From Actinomycetes bacterium (GTDB taxonomy: Bacteria > Actinomycetota > Actinomycetes > Streptosporangiales > Streptosporangiaceae), in assembly GCA_021792855.1 (NCBI GenBank), contig JAJYTW010000003.1, positions 1 through 62,399 on the forward strand: a stretch of DNA of 62,399 nucleotides. The letters are read 5' to 3'. The notes beneath the pieces are model-generated. The model was not told the DNA's origin, ran no database searches, and was given only the letters and a program-made list of their open reading frames with translations. Both the position numbers and the translations under genes were made by a program. Shown here one piece after another: positions 54,618 through 62,399 of the stretch (the first letter of the stretch is position 1; each line of letters opens with the position of its first letter).

Positions 54618-55774
54618 CCGGCGGCGCGGACACCGGACCGGGCGGTGCCGGGGCGGGCGGTGCCGGGGCGGGCGGTGCCGGTGCGGGCGGCGCCGGGGCG
54701 GTCCCTGCCGGGGCGGGACCGGCCAACGGCCTCACCGACGTCCGCGGCCTGCGGGTCGGCCACGCGACGCTGACCACCGCTGGCTGGCTGACCGGCACCA
54801 CGGTGGTGCTCGCCGACGGCGAGGGCGCCGTGGCCGGGGTGGACGTCCGGGGCTCGGGTCCGGGCACCAGGGAGACGGACCTGCTCGACCCGCGCAACAC
54901 GGTCGAGCGGGTCCAGGCCATCGTGCTCAGCGGCGGCAGCGCCTACGGCCTGGCCGCGGCCACCGGCGTGATGGGCGCCCTGGCGGCGGCGGGCCGCGGC
55001 GTGCAGGTCGCACCGGACCCGGCCAGCGTCGTGCCCATCGTCCCGGCCGCGATCCTGTTCGACCTCGGCCGGGGCGGCGTCTTCGGCCACCACCCGGGCG
55101 AGGAGGCCGGGCGCGCTGCCTATAACGACGCGGTCGGCCCGGCGGGAGCCGGCCCGGTGCGACAGGGCAACGTCGGCGCGGGCACCGGCGCCGTGGCCGG
55201 CGGGATCCGGGGCGGTATCGGAACCGCCAGCGCGGTGCTCCCCGGCGGAGCGGTGGTCGCCGCCCTCGCCGCGGTGAACGCGCACGGCTCCCCTTACCAC
55301 CCCGCGACCGGCGTGCTGTACGGCGCCCAGTTCGGGCTGCCCGGCGAGTTCGACTGGCTCCGGCCGCCCGCCGAGACGCCGACCGCGAGCGGTGTGCCCG
55401 GGGCTGGCCTGTTCGGCCACGGCGCCGACGCCCAGCCGTTCAACACCACCATCGGCGTGGTCGCCACCGACCTCACGCTCACCAAGGCGCAATGCTCCAA
55501 GCTCGCCGCCGTCGGCCAGGACGGCCTGGCCCGCGCGATCCGGCCCGCCCACACCATGAGCGACGGCGACACCATCTTCGGACTGGCCACCTGCGCGGGT
55601 CCGGCACCATCCCTGGCTGAGACCCACGACCTGCTGGCCGCCGCGGCGGACTGCTTCACCCGGGCCGTCATGCACGCCGTGCTCGCGGCCACCACGGTCA
55701 GCACTCCAGCCGGAACCTGGCTTTCCTATCTGGACACCTTCCCTACCGCTGCCTCACCGGGAGTTTCCGCATGA
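54614..55774 (+). CDS. P1-family (S58) N-terminal-nucleophile hydrolase, NylC-like
   Basis: 386 residues. The DmpA/BapA/NylC fold is clear: GLRVGHATLTTAGWLTGTTV, VLSGGSAYGLAAATGVM, GNVGAGTGAVAGGIRGGIGT and DGLARAIRPAHTMSDGDTIF. These enzymes cut themselves and expose a nucleophile. Here the site reads FNTTIGVVATD, so cleavage between Asn277 and Thr278 with Thr278 as nucleophile is expected, as in the nylon-oligomer hydrolase NylC, rather than Ser as in DmpA. Relatives cleave beta-peptides or omega-amide oligomers. The N-terminus carries five Gly/Ala-rich 15-bp repeats. Confidence 0.9.
   Translation: MTGGADTGPGGAGAGGAGAGGAGAGGAGAVPAGAGPANGLTDVRGLRVGHATLTTAGWLTGTTVVLADGEGAVAGVDVRGSGPGTRETDLLDPRNTVERVQAIVLSGGSAYGLAAATGVMGALAAAGRGVQVAPDPASVVPIVPAAILFDLGRGGVFGHHPGEEAGRAAYNDAVGPAGAGPVRQGNVGAGTGAVAGGIRGGIGTASAVLPGGAVVAALAAVNAHGSPYHPATGVLYGAQFGLPGEFDWLRPPAETPTASGVPGAGLFGHGADAQPFNTTIGVVATDLTLTKAQCSKLAAVGQDGLARAIRPAHTMSDGDTIFGLATCAGPAPSLAETHDLLAAAADCFTRAVMHAVLAATTVSTPAGTWLSYLDTFPTAASPGVSA
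54641..54715 (+). repeat. Five imperfect 15-bp tandem repeats in the NylC-like gene
   Basis: Units of the form GGCGGTGCCGGGGCG begin at 54641, 54656, 54671, 54686 and 54701 and encode GGAGA four times, then VPAGA. They lie before the folded domain and may vary in copy number. Confidence 0.85.
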
Positions 55775-57222
55775 CGATGTTCGAGCCGCCCTACCCGGCC
55801 GGCCTGCCGATCGGCGACGCCTGGGTACCGGCCCCGGCCACCGCGCCGGTGATCTTCCCGTTCGATGGCAGCGTCGTCGCCGACGCCCCGGTCGGTGACG
55901 TGGCGACCGCCCGGCGGGCGGTCGACGAGGCCGTCGCCGTCGCGCGGGCGACCGCCGCGCTGCCATCGCACCTCCGGCGGGCGGTCCTGCAGGCCACCCA
56001 CGACGCGATGGCCAGCCACCGCGCGGAGTTCGAGGACCTGCTCGTGCTGGAGTCCGGCAAGCCACTGGTCGACTGCCGGACCGAGGTCGCCAGGACGCTC
56101 GTCACCCTCCAGGCATCGGCGGAGGAGGTCGCCAGGCTGCACGGCGAGACCGTGCCGCTCGACCTGCTGCCGGCCGGCGAGGGACTGGTCGGGTTCTGGA
56201 CCCGCCGCCCGATCGGGCCGGTCGTCGGCATCGCCGGATACAACTACCCGCTGCTGCTGGCCAGCCACAAGATGGCCCCATCGTTCGCGGCCGGGTGCCC
56301 CGTCATCGTCAAGCCGGCTCCGGCGACCCCGCTCGCGACGCTGTGGATGATCCACCTGATGCGCGAGGCGCTAGCGCGGGCCGGGGCGCCCGTGGCGGCC
56401 GTTCAACTGGTCACCGGAGACGCCGAGGTGGGCTCGGCCATGGTCACCGACCGCCGGATCGGCGCGGTGTCATTCACCGGATCGGCCGCGGTCGGGCACC
56501 GAATCGCCAGGGACGCCGCGCCCACCAAGGTGCTGCTCGAACTCGGGTCGAACTCGGCGCTCGTGGTCGCGGCCGACGCCGACATCGACGCCGCGGTCGA
56601 TGCCATCCTGCGCGGCGGCTATTACGCGTCCGGCCAGGCGTGCATCGCGGTGCAGCGGGTGATCGTAGTGGCCGAGGTGGCCGAGAGGCTGACCCGGGCG
56701 CTGAACGCCAGGATCGGCGAGGTGGTCACCGGCGACCCGCGCGACCCGGCGACCCGGGTGGCCCGGCTGATCAACTCGGCCGCCACCGACCGGGTACGGG
56801 ACTGGATCGGCCAGGCGGTCACCGCCGGGGCGAGCGTGCTGGCCGGCGGCTCCGTGCTGGACGGAGTGATCACGCCGACGGTGCTCGCCGACGTGCCGGA
56901 CGGCACGGCCGCCTGGGACGAGGAGATCTTCGCCCCGGTCGTCGCGGTGCGGGTCGTCCCCGACCTCGACGCCGCCTTCGAGGTGGTCAACCACTCCAGG
57001 TACGGGCTGCACGCCAGCGTGTTCACCCGGTCGCTGGCCACCGCATTCCGGGCGATCGACACCCTCGAGGTCGGCGGAGTGGTCGTGAACGAGGTACCCG
57101 GCTTCCGCGCCGACACCATGCCGTACGGCGGCGTGAAGGACTCCGGCATCGGCCGGGAGGGGCCACGGTTCGCGATCGAGGAACTGACCGTCACCCGGAT
57201 GGCGATCATCCGGCCAGCCTGA
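55771..57222 (+). CDS. NAD(P)-dependent aldehyde dehydrogenase
   Basis: 483 residues, ALDH superfamily. Catalytic Cys291 (SGQACIAVQR) and Glu257 (LLELGSN), the NAD-binding FTGSAAVG and the Asn in AGYNYPLLL are present. It resembles succinate-semialdehyde and other short acid-semialdehyde dehydrogenases, which would suit breakdown of an omega-amino acid. Overlaps the hydrolase stop by 4 bases. Confidence 0.92.
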   Translation: MTMFEPPYPAGLPIGDAWVPAPATAPVIFPFDGSVVADAPVGDVATARRAVDEAVAVARATAALPSHLRRAVLQATHDAMASHRAEFEDLLVLESGKPLVDCRTEVARTLVTLQASAEEVARLHGETVPLDLLPAGEGLVGFWTRRPIGPVVGIAGYNYPLLLASHKMAPSFAAGCPVIVKPAPATPLATLWMIHLMREALARAGAPVAAVQLVTGDAEVGSAMVTDRRIGAVSFTGSAAVGHRIARDAAPTKVLLELGSNSALVVAADADIDAAVDAILRGGYYASGQACIAVQRVIVVAEVAERLTRALNARIGEVVTGDPRDPATRVARLINSAATDRVRDWIGQAVTAGASVLAGGSVLDGVITPTVLADVPDGTAAWDEEIFAPVVAVRVVPDLDAAFEVVNHSRYGLHASVFTRSLATAFRAIDTLEVGGVVVNEVPGFRADTMPYGGVKDSGIGREGPRFAIEELTVTRMAIIRPA

Positions 57223-57233
57223 GAGGCGCCGAC

Positions 57234-58016
57234 ATGGACTACAGCAAGCTGTTCCGGCTCGACGGCCGCACCGCGGTGGTGGTCGGCGCGGGCGGCGGCA
57301 TCGGCCGGGAGTGCGCGCTCGCCCTGGCCGCCCACGGCGCCAGCGTGGTGTGCGCGGACATCGATGCAGAGGCCGCCGCCCGTACCGTCACCGCGGTCGC
57401 CGAGGCTGGTGGCGCCACCGGGTCGGCCTACCAGCTTGACGTGCTGGACACCGCGGCGATCGGCGCCGCGGCGGCCCGGTTCGCCGACGCGGACGTGCTG
57501 GTCTTCACCACCGGCATGAACGTGCGCAAGCGACTGCTCGACTACTCCCCGGCGGAGTTCGACAAGGTGGTAGCGCTCAACCTGCGGGCATCGTTCGACC
57601 TGATCCGGGCGTTCGCCCCGGCCATGGTCGAGCGGGGGCAGGGCAGCATCATCGGCTTCTCCTCGATCCGGGCGCTCACCGTCGAACCCGGCCAGGGCGT
57701 GTACGCGGCGACCAAGGCGGGGCTCGTCCAGCTCACCAGGACGGCGGCGGCCGAGCTTGGCCCGGCCGGAGTCCGGGTCAACGTGGTCGCGCCGGGGGTA
57801 GTGGAGACCCCGCTGACCGCGCCGATCCGGGCCAGCAAGCCGTGGGCGGACGCGTACGCCACCAAGAGCGCACTCGGCCGGTGGGCGCGGCCGGACGAGA
57901 TGGCCGGCGCCGTCGTCTACCTGGCCTCCGACGCCGCGAGCTTCGTCACCGGTACCGTGCTGCTCGTCGATGGCGGCTGGACCGCCGTGGACGGCCGGTT
58001 CGACCCGCCTGCCTGA
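57234..58016 (+). CDS. Short-chain dehydrogenase/reductase
   Basis: 260 residues. Rossmann motif VVGAGGGIGRE (in place of TGxxxGIG), CADIDAEAAA for cofactor choice (Asp favours NAD), catalytic Tyr157 and Lys161 (VYAATK) with FSSIRA supplying Ser, and the end SFVTGTVLLVDGGW. Last gene of the operon, 11 bases after the ALDH stop. Confidence 0.93.
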   Translation: MDYSKLFRLDGRTAVVVGAGGGIGRECALALAAHGASVVCADIDAEAAARTVTAVAEAGGATGSAYQLDVLDTAAIGAAAARFADADVLVFTTGMNVRKRLLDYSPAEFDKVVALNLRASFDLIRAFAPAMVERGQGSIIGFSSIRALTVEPGQGVYAATKAGLVQLTRTAAAELGPAGVRVNVVAPGVVETPLTAPIRASKPWADAYATKSALGRWARPDEMAGAVVYLASDAASFVTGTVLLVDGGWTAVDGRFDPPA

Positions 58017-58081
58017 CCCGAGCGAGCCGGATCGGCCGAAGTCATGACCGTGCGTAAGGTCATCGGTGCGAGCATGGGCCG

Positions 58082-58537
58082 ATGACGGCGTGGCGGGATG
58101 TCGAGCGGACGGAGCCGGAGTTCGCGCGGCGGGTGCGGATGCTGTTCGACGCGCAGCGGCATAAGACACTCGCCACCATCCGGGCCGACGGGTCGCCGCG
58201 GATCTCAGGGATCGAGGCCGCCTTCGAGGACGGCGACCTGGTCTTCGGCTCGATGCCGAACTCCCGCAAGGGCGCCGACCTGCGCCGGGACCCGCGGTTC
58301 GCCCTGCATAGCGCGACCACCGACCCGGTCGAGGGCGCCGAGGCAGCGTGGCCGGGCGAGGCCAAGATCTCCGGCCGGGCGATCCCGGCCGGACCGGTCA
58401 CCGACGACCCGGCCGGCGATCGCTTCCGCGCCGACATCGCCGAGGTGGTGCACACCCACCTCGATGAGCAGGCCGCGATGCTCGTCGTCGAGTGGTGGAC
58501 GCCCGGAAGCGGACTGCGGAGGATCGAGCGCGAGTAA
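58082..58537 (+). CDS. Pyridoxamine-5'-phosphate-oxidase-like flavin/F420-binding protein
   Basis: 151 residues, split-barrel fold of the PNPOx/FDOR group: FDAQRHKTLATIRADGSPRISGIEA, LVFGSMPNSRKGADLRRDPRFALH. In actinobacteria such proteins use F420 or flavin, or bind haem. Function unknown. It stands 65 bases after the operon and may be separate. Confidence 0.85.
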   Translation: MTAWRDVERTEPEFARRVRMLFDAQRHKTLATIRADGSPRISGIEAAFEDGDLVFGSMPNSRKGADLRRDPRFALHSATTDPVEGAEAAWPGEAKISGRAIPAGPVTDDPAGDRFRADIAEVVHTHLDEQAAMLVVEWWTPGSGLRRIERE

Positions 58538-58590
58538 ACCCCGCGCCGACCAATCTGGCGGGAGGTCCGCGACGCCCGGCCAACCGGGAG

Positions 58591-59727
58591 TCAGCCGAGC
58601 GCGTCCGCCAGCCGCCGGTAATCGTCGAGGGTGTTGTACAGCTGCGCGGACAGCCGGAGCCATTGCCAGCCGCCGTGGTTGGTCACGGGCAAGACCACGC
58701 CGTGCCGCTCGAGCAGCCGGGTCTCCAGCGCCCTGGCCGCCGGCTCGGTCAGCGGCTCGGGCAGCCGCACCAGCCGCATCGCGGCTGCCAGGCCGTCTGC
58801 CTCGGGCGTCGTGGTACCCACCCGGGCGGCGACAAGCTCGGCGCCCGCCCGGGCCAGATCGTTGTTGTGTGCGCGGACCGCCTCCCAGCCAGCCTGGCCG
58901 AAGAAGTCCAGTGCCGCCGGGACCGCGAGCAGCGCGGTCGGATCCCGGGTGCCGGTCCAGTCGAACGCCGGGCGGAAGCCGGCCGGCGTCCCGTGCGAGG
59001 CGACCAGCGGGCGCAGCGAGTCCCGCCACGGCGGCGCCGCGTACAGGACCGCGGACGCCTTCGGCGCGCACACCCACTTGTGCAGGTTGCCCACCCAGAA
59101 ATCGGCGCCGATCGCGCCGAGATCGACGTCCAGCATGCCGGTCGCGTGCGCGCCGTCCACCAGGATCGGCACGCCGCGAGCCCGGGCTCCGGCCGCGATC
59201 TGGCCGACCGGGAACACCATGCCGCTGCACGAGGCGACGTGATCGACCACCACCAGGCGGGTGCGCTCGGTCAACTCGGACAGCACCGCGTCGGCGACCG
59301 CGGCCGGCCCGCCGGCCGGGATCGGCACCGAGGCGACCCGCACGCCGGCGCCCGTCGCGGCGGCGGCCCGGCGCACCTGCTCCACGACGGCCGGGTAGCT
59401 GTGGTCGGTGATCAGCACCTCGTCCCCGGCGGCCAGGCCGATCTGCGCGATCACGGTCTGGGTTCCGGTCGTCGCGTTGTCGGTGAAGGCCAGGCCGGCC
59501 GGGTCGGCGCGGAGGAACTCCGCGACCCGGTCCCGCACCAAGCCGAGCAGGCCGGGAAGCTGCCTGGTCAGGAAGCCGGTCGGGTTGGCCTCCAGCGCGG
59601 CGCGCAGTTCCCGCTGCCGCTCCAGCACGGGGATCGGCGTCGCGCCGAATCCACCGTGGTTCAGGTAGGCGAGGTCAGGATCGAGCGTCCACGCGGACGC
59701 GTCAGGTAGCGCGTGCACGATAGCCAT
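58591..59727 (-). CDS. Class V aminotransferase, isopenicillin-N epimerase / cysteine desulfurase-like
   Basis: 378 residues. PLP fold type I: YLNHGGFGATPIPVL at the N-terminus, ATTGTQTVIAQIGL, VVVDHVASCSGMVFPV, VDGAHATGM, and the PLP Lys in VGNLHKWVCAPKAS. This is the CefD/ergothioneine lyase-like group, which performs epimerisation or C-S lysis. Substrate unknown. It converges on the PNPOx-like gene. Confidence 0.9.
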   Translation of the reverse strand: MAIVHALPDASAWTLDPDLAYLNHGGFGATPIPVLERQRELRAALEANPTGFLTRQLPGLLGLVRDRVAEFLRADPAGLAFTDNATTGTQTVIAQIGLAAGDEVLITDHSYPAVVEQVRRAAAATGAGVRVASVPIPAGGPAAVADAVLSELTERTRLVVVDHVASCSGMVFPVGQIAAGARARGVPILVDGAHATGMLDVDLGAIGADFWVGNLHKWVCAPKASAVLYAAPPWRDSLRPLVASHGTPAGFRPAFDWTGTRDPTALLAVPAALDFFGQAGWEAVRAHNNDLARAGAELVAARVGTTTPEADGLAAAMRLVRLPEPLTEPAARALETRLLERHGVVLPVTNHGGWQWLRLSAQLYNTLDDYRRLADALG

Positions 59728-59784
59728 ATCGAACGGATGCTAACACCGGCCAGGCCGGGGCCGGTTCCGGCCGTACGGCCGGCC

Positions 59785-62399
59785 TCATCGCCGGCCGCAT
59801 GGCGATCGGTATGGCACGCCGGGCACGTAGGTTGCCCACTCCTGGCGGGTCAGGGGCTGGCCGGCGTTTGCGCAGATCGCCGCCGCGACCGCCGCCGGGT
59901 CGGTGTTCCACAGGTGCACGGTGCCGTCCGCGCTGGGCGCGACGAGCAGGTGCCCGGCCGGGGCGAAGTCCACGGCGTAGACGTGATCACCGGGCCCGGT
60001 GAGGGTGGCGATCAGGCTCGGGTGCGCTGGCCTGGCGACGTTCCAGAGCCAGACGTCGTTGTCGGTGTCCGCCGCCGCCGCCAGGGCGGTGCCATCCGGG
60101 CTGAAGGCGAGGCCGTAGATCTCGCTGGCCGGCCCGCCGATCGGCGCGCCGACGGCCACCGGGTGGGCCGGGTTGGTCACGTTCCATAGCTGGACCGTCC
60201 TAGCCGCTCCGCCGACCGCCAGCAGGTGCCCGTCCGGGCTGTACGCCACGGCGATGGTGAAGGCGGTCGGGCTGCCGAGCGGCCGGCCGAGCGGCCGGGG
60301 GCGGGCCGGATCGGCGACATCCCAGATCCGGGTGCCGCTGTTGGTGCTGGTGACGGCCAGGGTCTTGCCGTTCGGCGCGAACGCGATCTCCATCACATTG
60401 CCGCTGGTGTCGTGGACGACCGCCAGCAGTCTGGGGGCGGCCGGGGCGCTGACCGACCAGATCCGCACGGTCCCGTCGTCGCCACCGGTCGCCAGCACCG
60501 CGCCGTCCGGGCGGAATGCGACGCATTCCACCTGCCCGGTGCTCGATCCGGTGAGATACGGGCTCAGCGGCCGCAGTGCCCGGTCGGCGCTCCACAGCCG
60601 GAACTCGCTGTTGCTGTAGGTGACCGCGAGGTAACGGCCGCCCGGGGCGAACGCGACCGCGTTGGCGAACGTGGGAAGCCGGGTCGACCGCGCGGCGAGC
60701 AGACGCCTCGTCCTGGTGTCCCACAGTTGCAGACCCGTTGCGGTGGTAACGGCGAGCATGCCGCCGTCCGGGCTGAATACGGCGTCGTAGGCGGGACTGC
60801 CGGTGAGCAGCACCGGGTTCGGCAGGGTCCAGACCGACACGTACCCGGTCCCGTCGCCGGCCGCGAGCCGGCCGGCGCCGTCCCAGGCGAGCGAGGTGAC
60901 CGGCTGCGGGTGCGGCAGGCTGGCCGCCAGCGCCCGGCTGGCCAGGCTCCACACCAGGACGCTGGCGTCACTGGTCGCCGCCGCCACCTCGGTGCCGTCC
61001 GGGCTGAACGCCACCGCGTTCACCCAGTCGGTCGCCCCGGTCAGCACGCCGTCCGGAGTCGCCCGGGCGCCGCCGCCCGGCGCGGTCCCGATCCGCCACA
61101 GCCACACCTTGTCGTCCTTGCTGCCCGCCGCCAGCATGGCGCCGTCCGGGCTGAACGTCACCGAGGTGACCATCTCGCGGGGACCGCCGAGCACCGGTCC
61201 GAGCGGCCGCGGCCGGGCGGGATCGGCGATGTCCCACAACCGGACGGTGCCATTCGCGCTGCCGGCCGCGAGGATCGGGCCGGCCGGACTGAACGCGATG
61301 GATTCGACACCGCCGCCGGGCACGGCCAGCGGCGCCCCGAGCGCAACCGGCCTGGCCAGGCCGGTCACGCGCCACAGGCGCACCGTCCCGGTCGCGCTAT
61401 TGTCCCCGCTGCCGACCGCGAGTACCGTGCCCGCCGGGTTGAACGCCACCGAGTAGATGGTCCCGTGCGGCCCGGTCAGCGGAGGACCAGCGCGGACCGG
61501 CCGCCCGGACCTGGCGAGATCCCACAGGGCGACCGTGCCCTGCGCGCCCGCGGCCGCCAGCAGCCGGCCGTTTGGGCTGAACGCGGTCGTGTAGAGCGGG
61601 AACGCGCCGGCCCGTGCCAGCGGCGCTCCGATCGGGCTGGCGTGCCCCGGATCGGATACCTGCCACAGCCGCAGCGTCCCGTCGCTGGCCGCGACCGCGA
61701 GCAGCCGCCGATCGGGGCTGAAGCTGACCGACTGGACGGCGCCCGCGGAGGAGTCAGGCAGCCGGGCTACCGACGGCAGGTCGGACGAGCCGAGCAGGCT
61801 GGCCGTGGCCTGCGGGGTGTGAGCGATGGTATAGGCGGCGCTGCTGAACTGCGCCGCGATCGAGACGTCCTGACCGCGAAGCTGACTCGCCACGAGCGCG
61901 ACCTGGCGGGAGTCCGCGCCGCTCCGTGCCGCCACCGCGATGTTCCTGGCGGAAACCGCGTGCTCGCGCTGCTGGAACGCGTACACTGCCAGGCCGAACA
62001 CGGCCACGGTCAGCGCCGTCATGGTGGCGGCCAGTCGCTGCAGCCGGCGGGTGCGGCGCTGCTCGGCCAGCTCCCTGGCCTGGTCCTCGGCGACCGACGC
62101 GGCCAGGAACTGTGCAGCCAGCGTTCCGGCGCCCGCCAGGTTGCCCGGGTCCTCCGCCCAGTCCCTGGCGATCGCAAGCTGGCTGCCGCGCCACAGCGCC
62201 GCCGCCTCGTGCCCGGTCTCCTGCCAGGCCCTGGCCGCTTCGGTGATCCGGTGCCGGGTCCGCAGGTCGGCCGTCCCCGCCTCGATCCAGGCGCGCAGCC
62301 TGGGCCAGGCGGTCAGCAGGGCGTCGTGCGTGATCTGGGCGGCGCCGGATCCCATGGTGATCAGCCGCTCGTCGACGAACCTGCCGAGCACCTGCTCGG
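59785..62399 (-). CDS. nSTAND-type protein C-terminus with 14 WD40 repeats, 5'-truncated
   Basis: The frame is open to the window end, so the N-terminus is missing. The visible part starts with the end of an nSTAND ATPase module (FVDERLITMGSGAAQITHDALLTAWPRL...), a helix-rich hinge, one membrane-type helix (LTVAVFGLAVYAF), then 14 WD40 units, for example FSPDGAMLAAGSKDDKVWLW. Fourteen units fit two seven-bladed propellers. The C-terminus has a Cys-containing cap (AAAICANAGQPLT...SPCGRR). Such proteins are actinobacterial signalling scaffolds, often with a kinase or helix-turn-helix in front; some nSTANDs are defence sensors. Confidence 0.88.
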   Translation of the reverse strand, partial: EQVLGRFVDERLITMGSGAAQITHDALLTAWPRLRAWIEAGTADLRTRHRITEAARAWQETGHEAAALWRGSQLAIARDWAEDPGNLAGAGTLAAQFLAASVAEDQARELAEQRRTRRLQRLAATMTALTVAVFGLAVYAFQQREHAVSARNIAVAARSGADSRQVALVASQLRGQDVSIAAQFSSAAYTIAHTPQATASLLGSSDLPSVARLPDSSAGAVQSVSFSPDRRLLAVAASDGTLRLWQVSDPGHASPIGAPLARAGAFPLYTTAFSPNGRLLAAAGAQGTVALWDLARSGRPVRAGPPLTGPHGTIYSVAFNPAGTVLAVGSGDNSATGTVRLWRVTGLARPVALGAPLAVPGGGVESIAFSPAGPILAAGSANGTVRLWDIADPARPRPLGPVLGGPREMVTSVTFSPDGAMLAAGSKDDKVWLWRIGTAPGGGARATPDGVLTGATDWVNAVAFSPDGTEVAAATSDASVLVWSLASRALAASLPHPQPVTSLAWDGAGRLAAGDGTGYVSVWTLPNPVLLTGSPAYDAVFSPDGGMLAVTTATGLQLWDTRTRRLLAARSTRLPTFANAVAFAPGGRYLAVTYSNSEFRLWSADRALRPLSPYLTGSSTGQVECVAFRPDGAVLATGGDDGTVRIWSVSAPAAPRLLAVVHDTSGNVMEIAFAPNGKTLAVTSTNSGTRIWDVADPARPRPLGRPLGSPTAFTIAVAYSPDGHLLAVGGAARTVQLWNVTNPAHPVAVGAPIGGPASEIYGLAFSPDGTALAAAADTDNDVWLWNVARPAHPSLIATLTGPGDHVYAVDFAPAGHLLVAPSADGTVHLWNTDPAAVAAAICANAGQPLTRQEWATYVPGVPYRSPCGRR

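Noticed and set aside
1-62399. tRNA, rRNA, CRISPR, transposase, integrase or prophage genes
   Set aside because: Looked for GTTCGAnTC-type T-loops, regularly spaced repeats and recombinase motifs; none was convincing. A tRNAscan-SE and ISfinder run would settle it.

Overview
The window is very GC-rich with strongly G/C-biased third codon positions, frequent GTG starts and many 4-nt ATGA/GTGA gene overlaps. This points to a high-GC actinobacterium (Actinomycetota). That fits the CsoR/CopZ copper pair, the CbiG-CobJ fusion, the long cyclase-ATPase-TPR regulator and the nSTAND/WD40 protein. The edges cut two genes: uppP at the left and a WD40 protein at the right. I saw no tRNA, rRNA, CRISPR array, transposase or prophage.

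Layout. 1-3.9 kb: uppP end, csoR-copZ copper operon with its operator and a downstream Nudix-like gene, an HtrA-like protease, and an unannotated 57-codon gene. 4-6.3 kb: serC-serA overlapping pair. 6.5-8.5 kb: rtcB RNA ligase and archease, tail to tail. 8.5-12 kb: small conserved protein, MarR regulator, a hairpin repeat, PrmC-like methyltransferase, oxidase-like membrane protein. 12.5-14.9 kb: glycosyltransferase, NodB deacetylase, HAD hydrolase. 14.9-18.4 kb: cobalamin operon (cbiG-cobJ, cobU, cobS) behind a probable cobalamin riboswitch. 18.4-27.2 kb: an oligopeptide-type transporter without ATPases, a GlcD-like oxidase, a VOC protein, a DMT permease and an SGNH hydrolase.

27.2-32.6 kb is a complete ribose-type sugar locus: binding protein, permease and ATPase on the minus strand, with a LacI regulator and PfkB kinase divergent. 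Matching LacI-type operators flank the intergenic region, and three perfect 23-bp tandem repeats each carry an operator half-site. 32.9-41.4 kb runs ilvD, a Crp-type regulator, a giant class III adenylate cyclase and an MFS protein fused to a cyclic-nucleotide domain, suggesting a cAMP module. 41.2-45.7 kb: MBL-fold hydrolase, menB-like gene, MFS transporter, DedA protein and a small acidic protein.

45.7-58 kb is the most interesting region. A full Dpp/Opp transporter (minus strand) and an operon of five overlapping or closely spaced genes (plus strand) flank a FadR-type GntR regulator. The five are a beta-decarboxylating dehydrogenase, an M20 amidohydrolase, a NylC-like N-terminal-nucleophile hydrolase, an aldehyde dehydrogenase and an SDR. 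Three copies of an ACTGGTC-GACCAGT-type palindrome lie before both operons, so uptake and breakdown of one amide- or peptide-like substrate is probably co-regulated. The window closes with a PNPOx-like protein, a class V aminotransferase and the 14-repeat WD40 protein.
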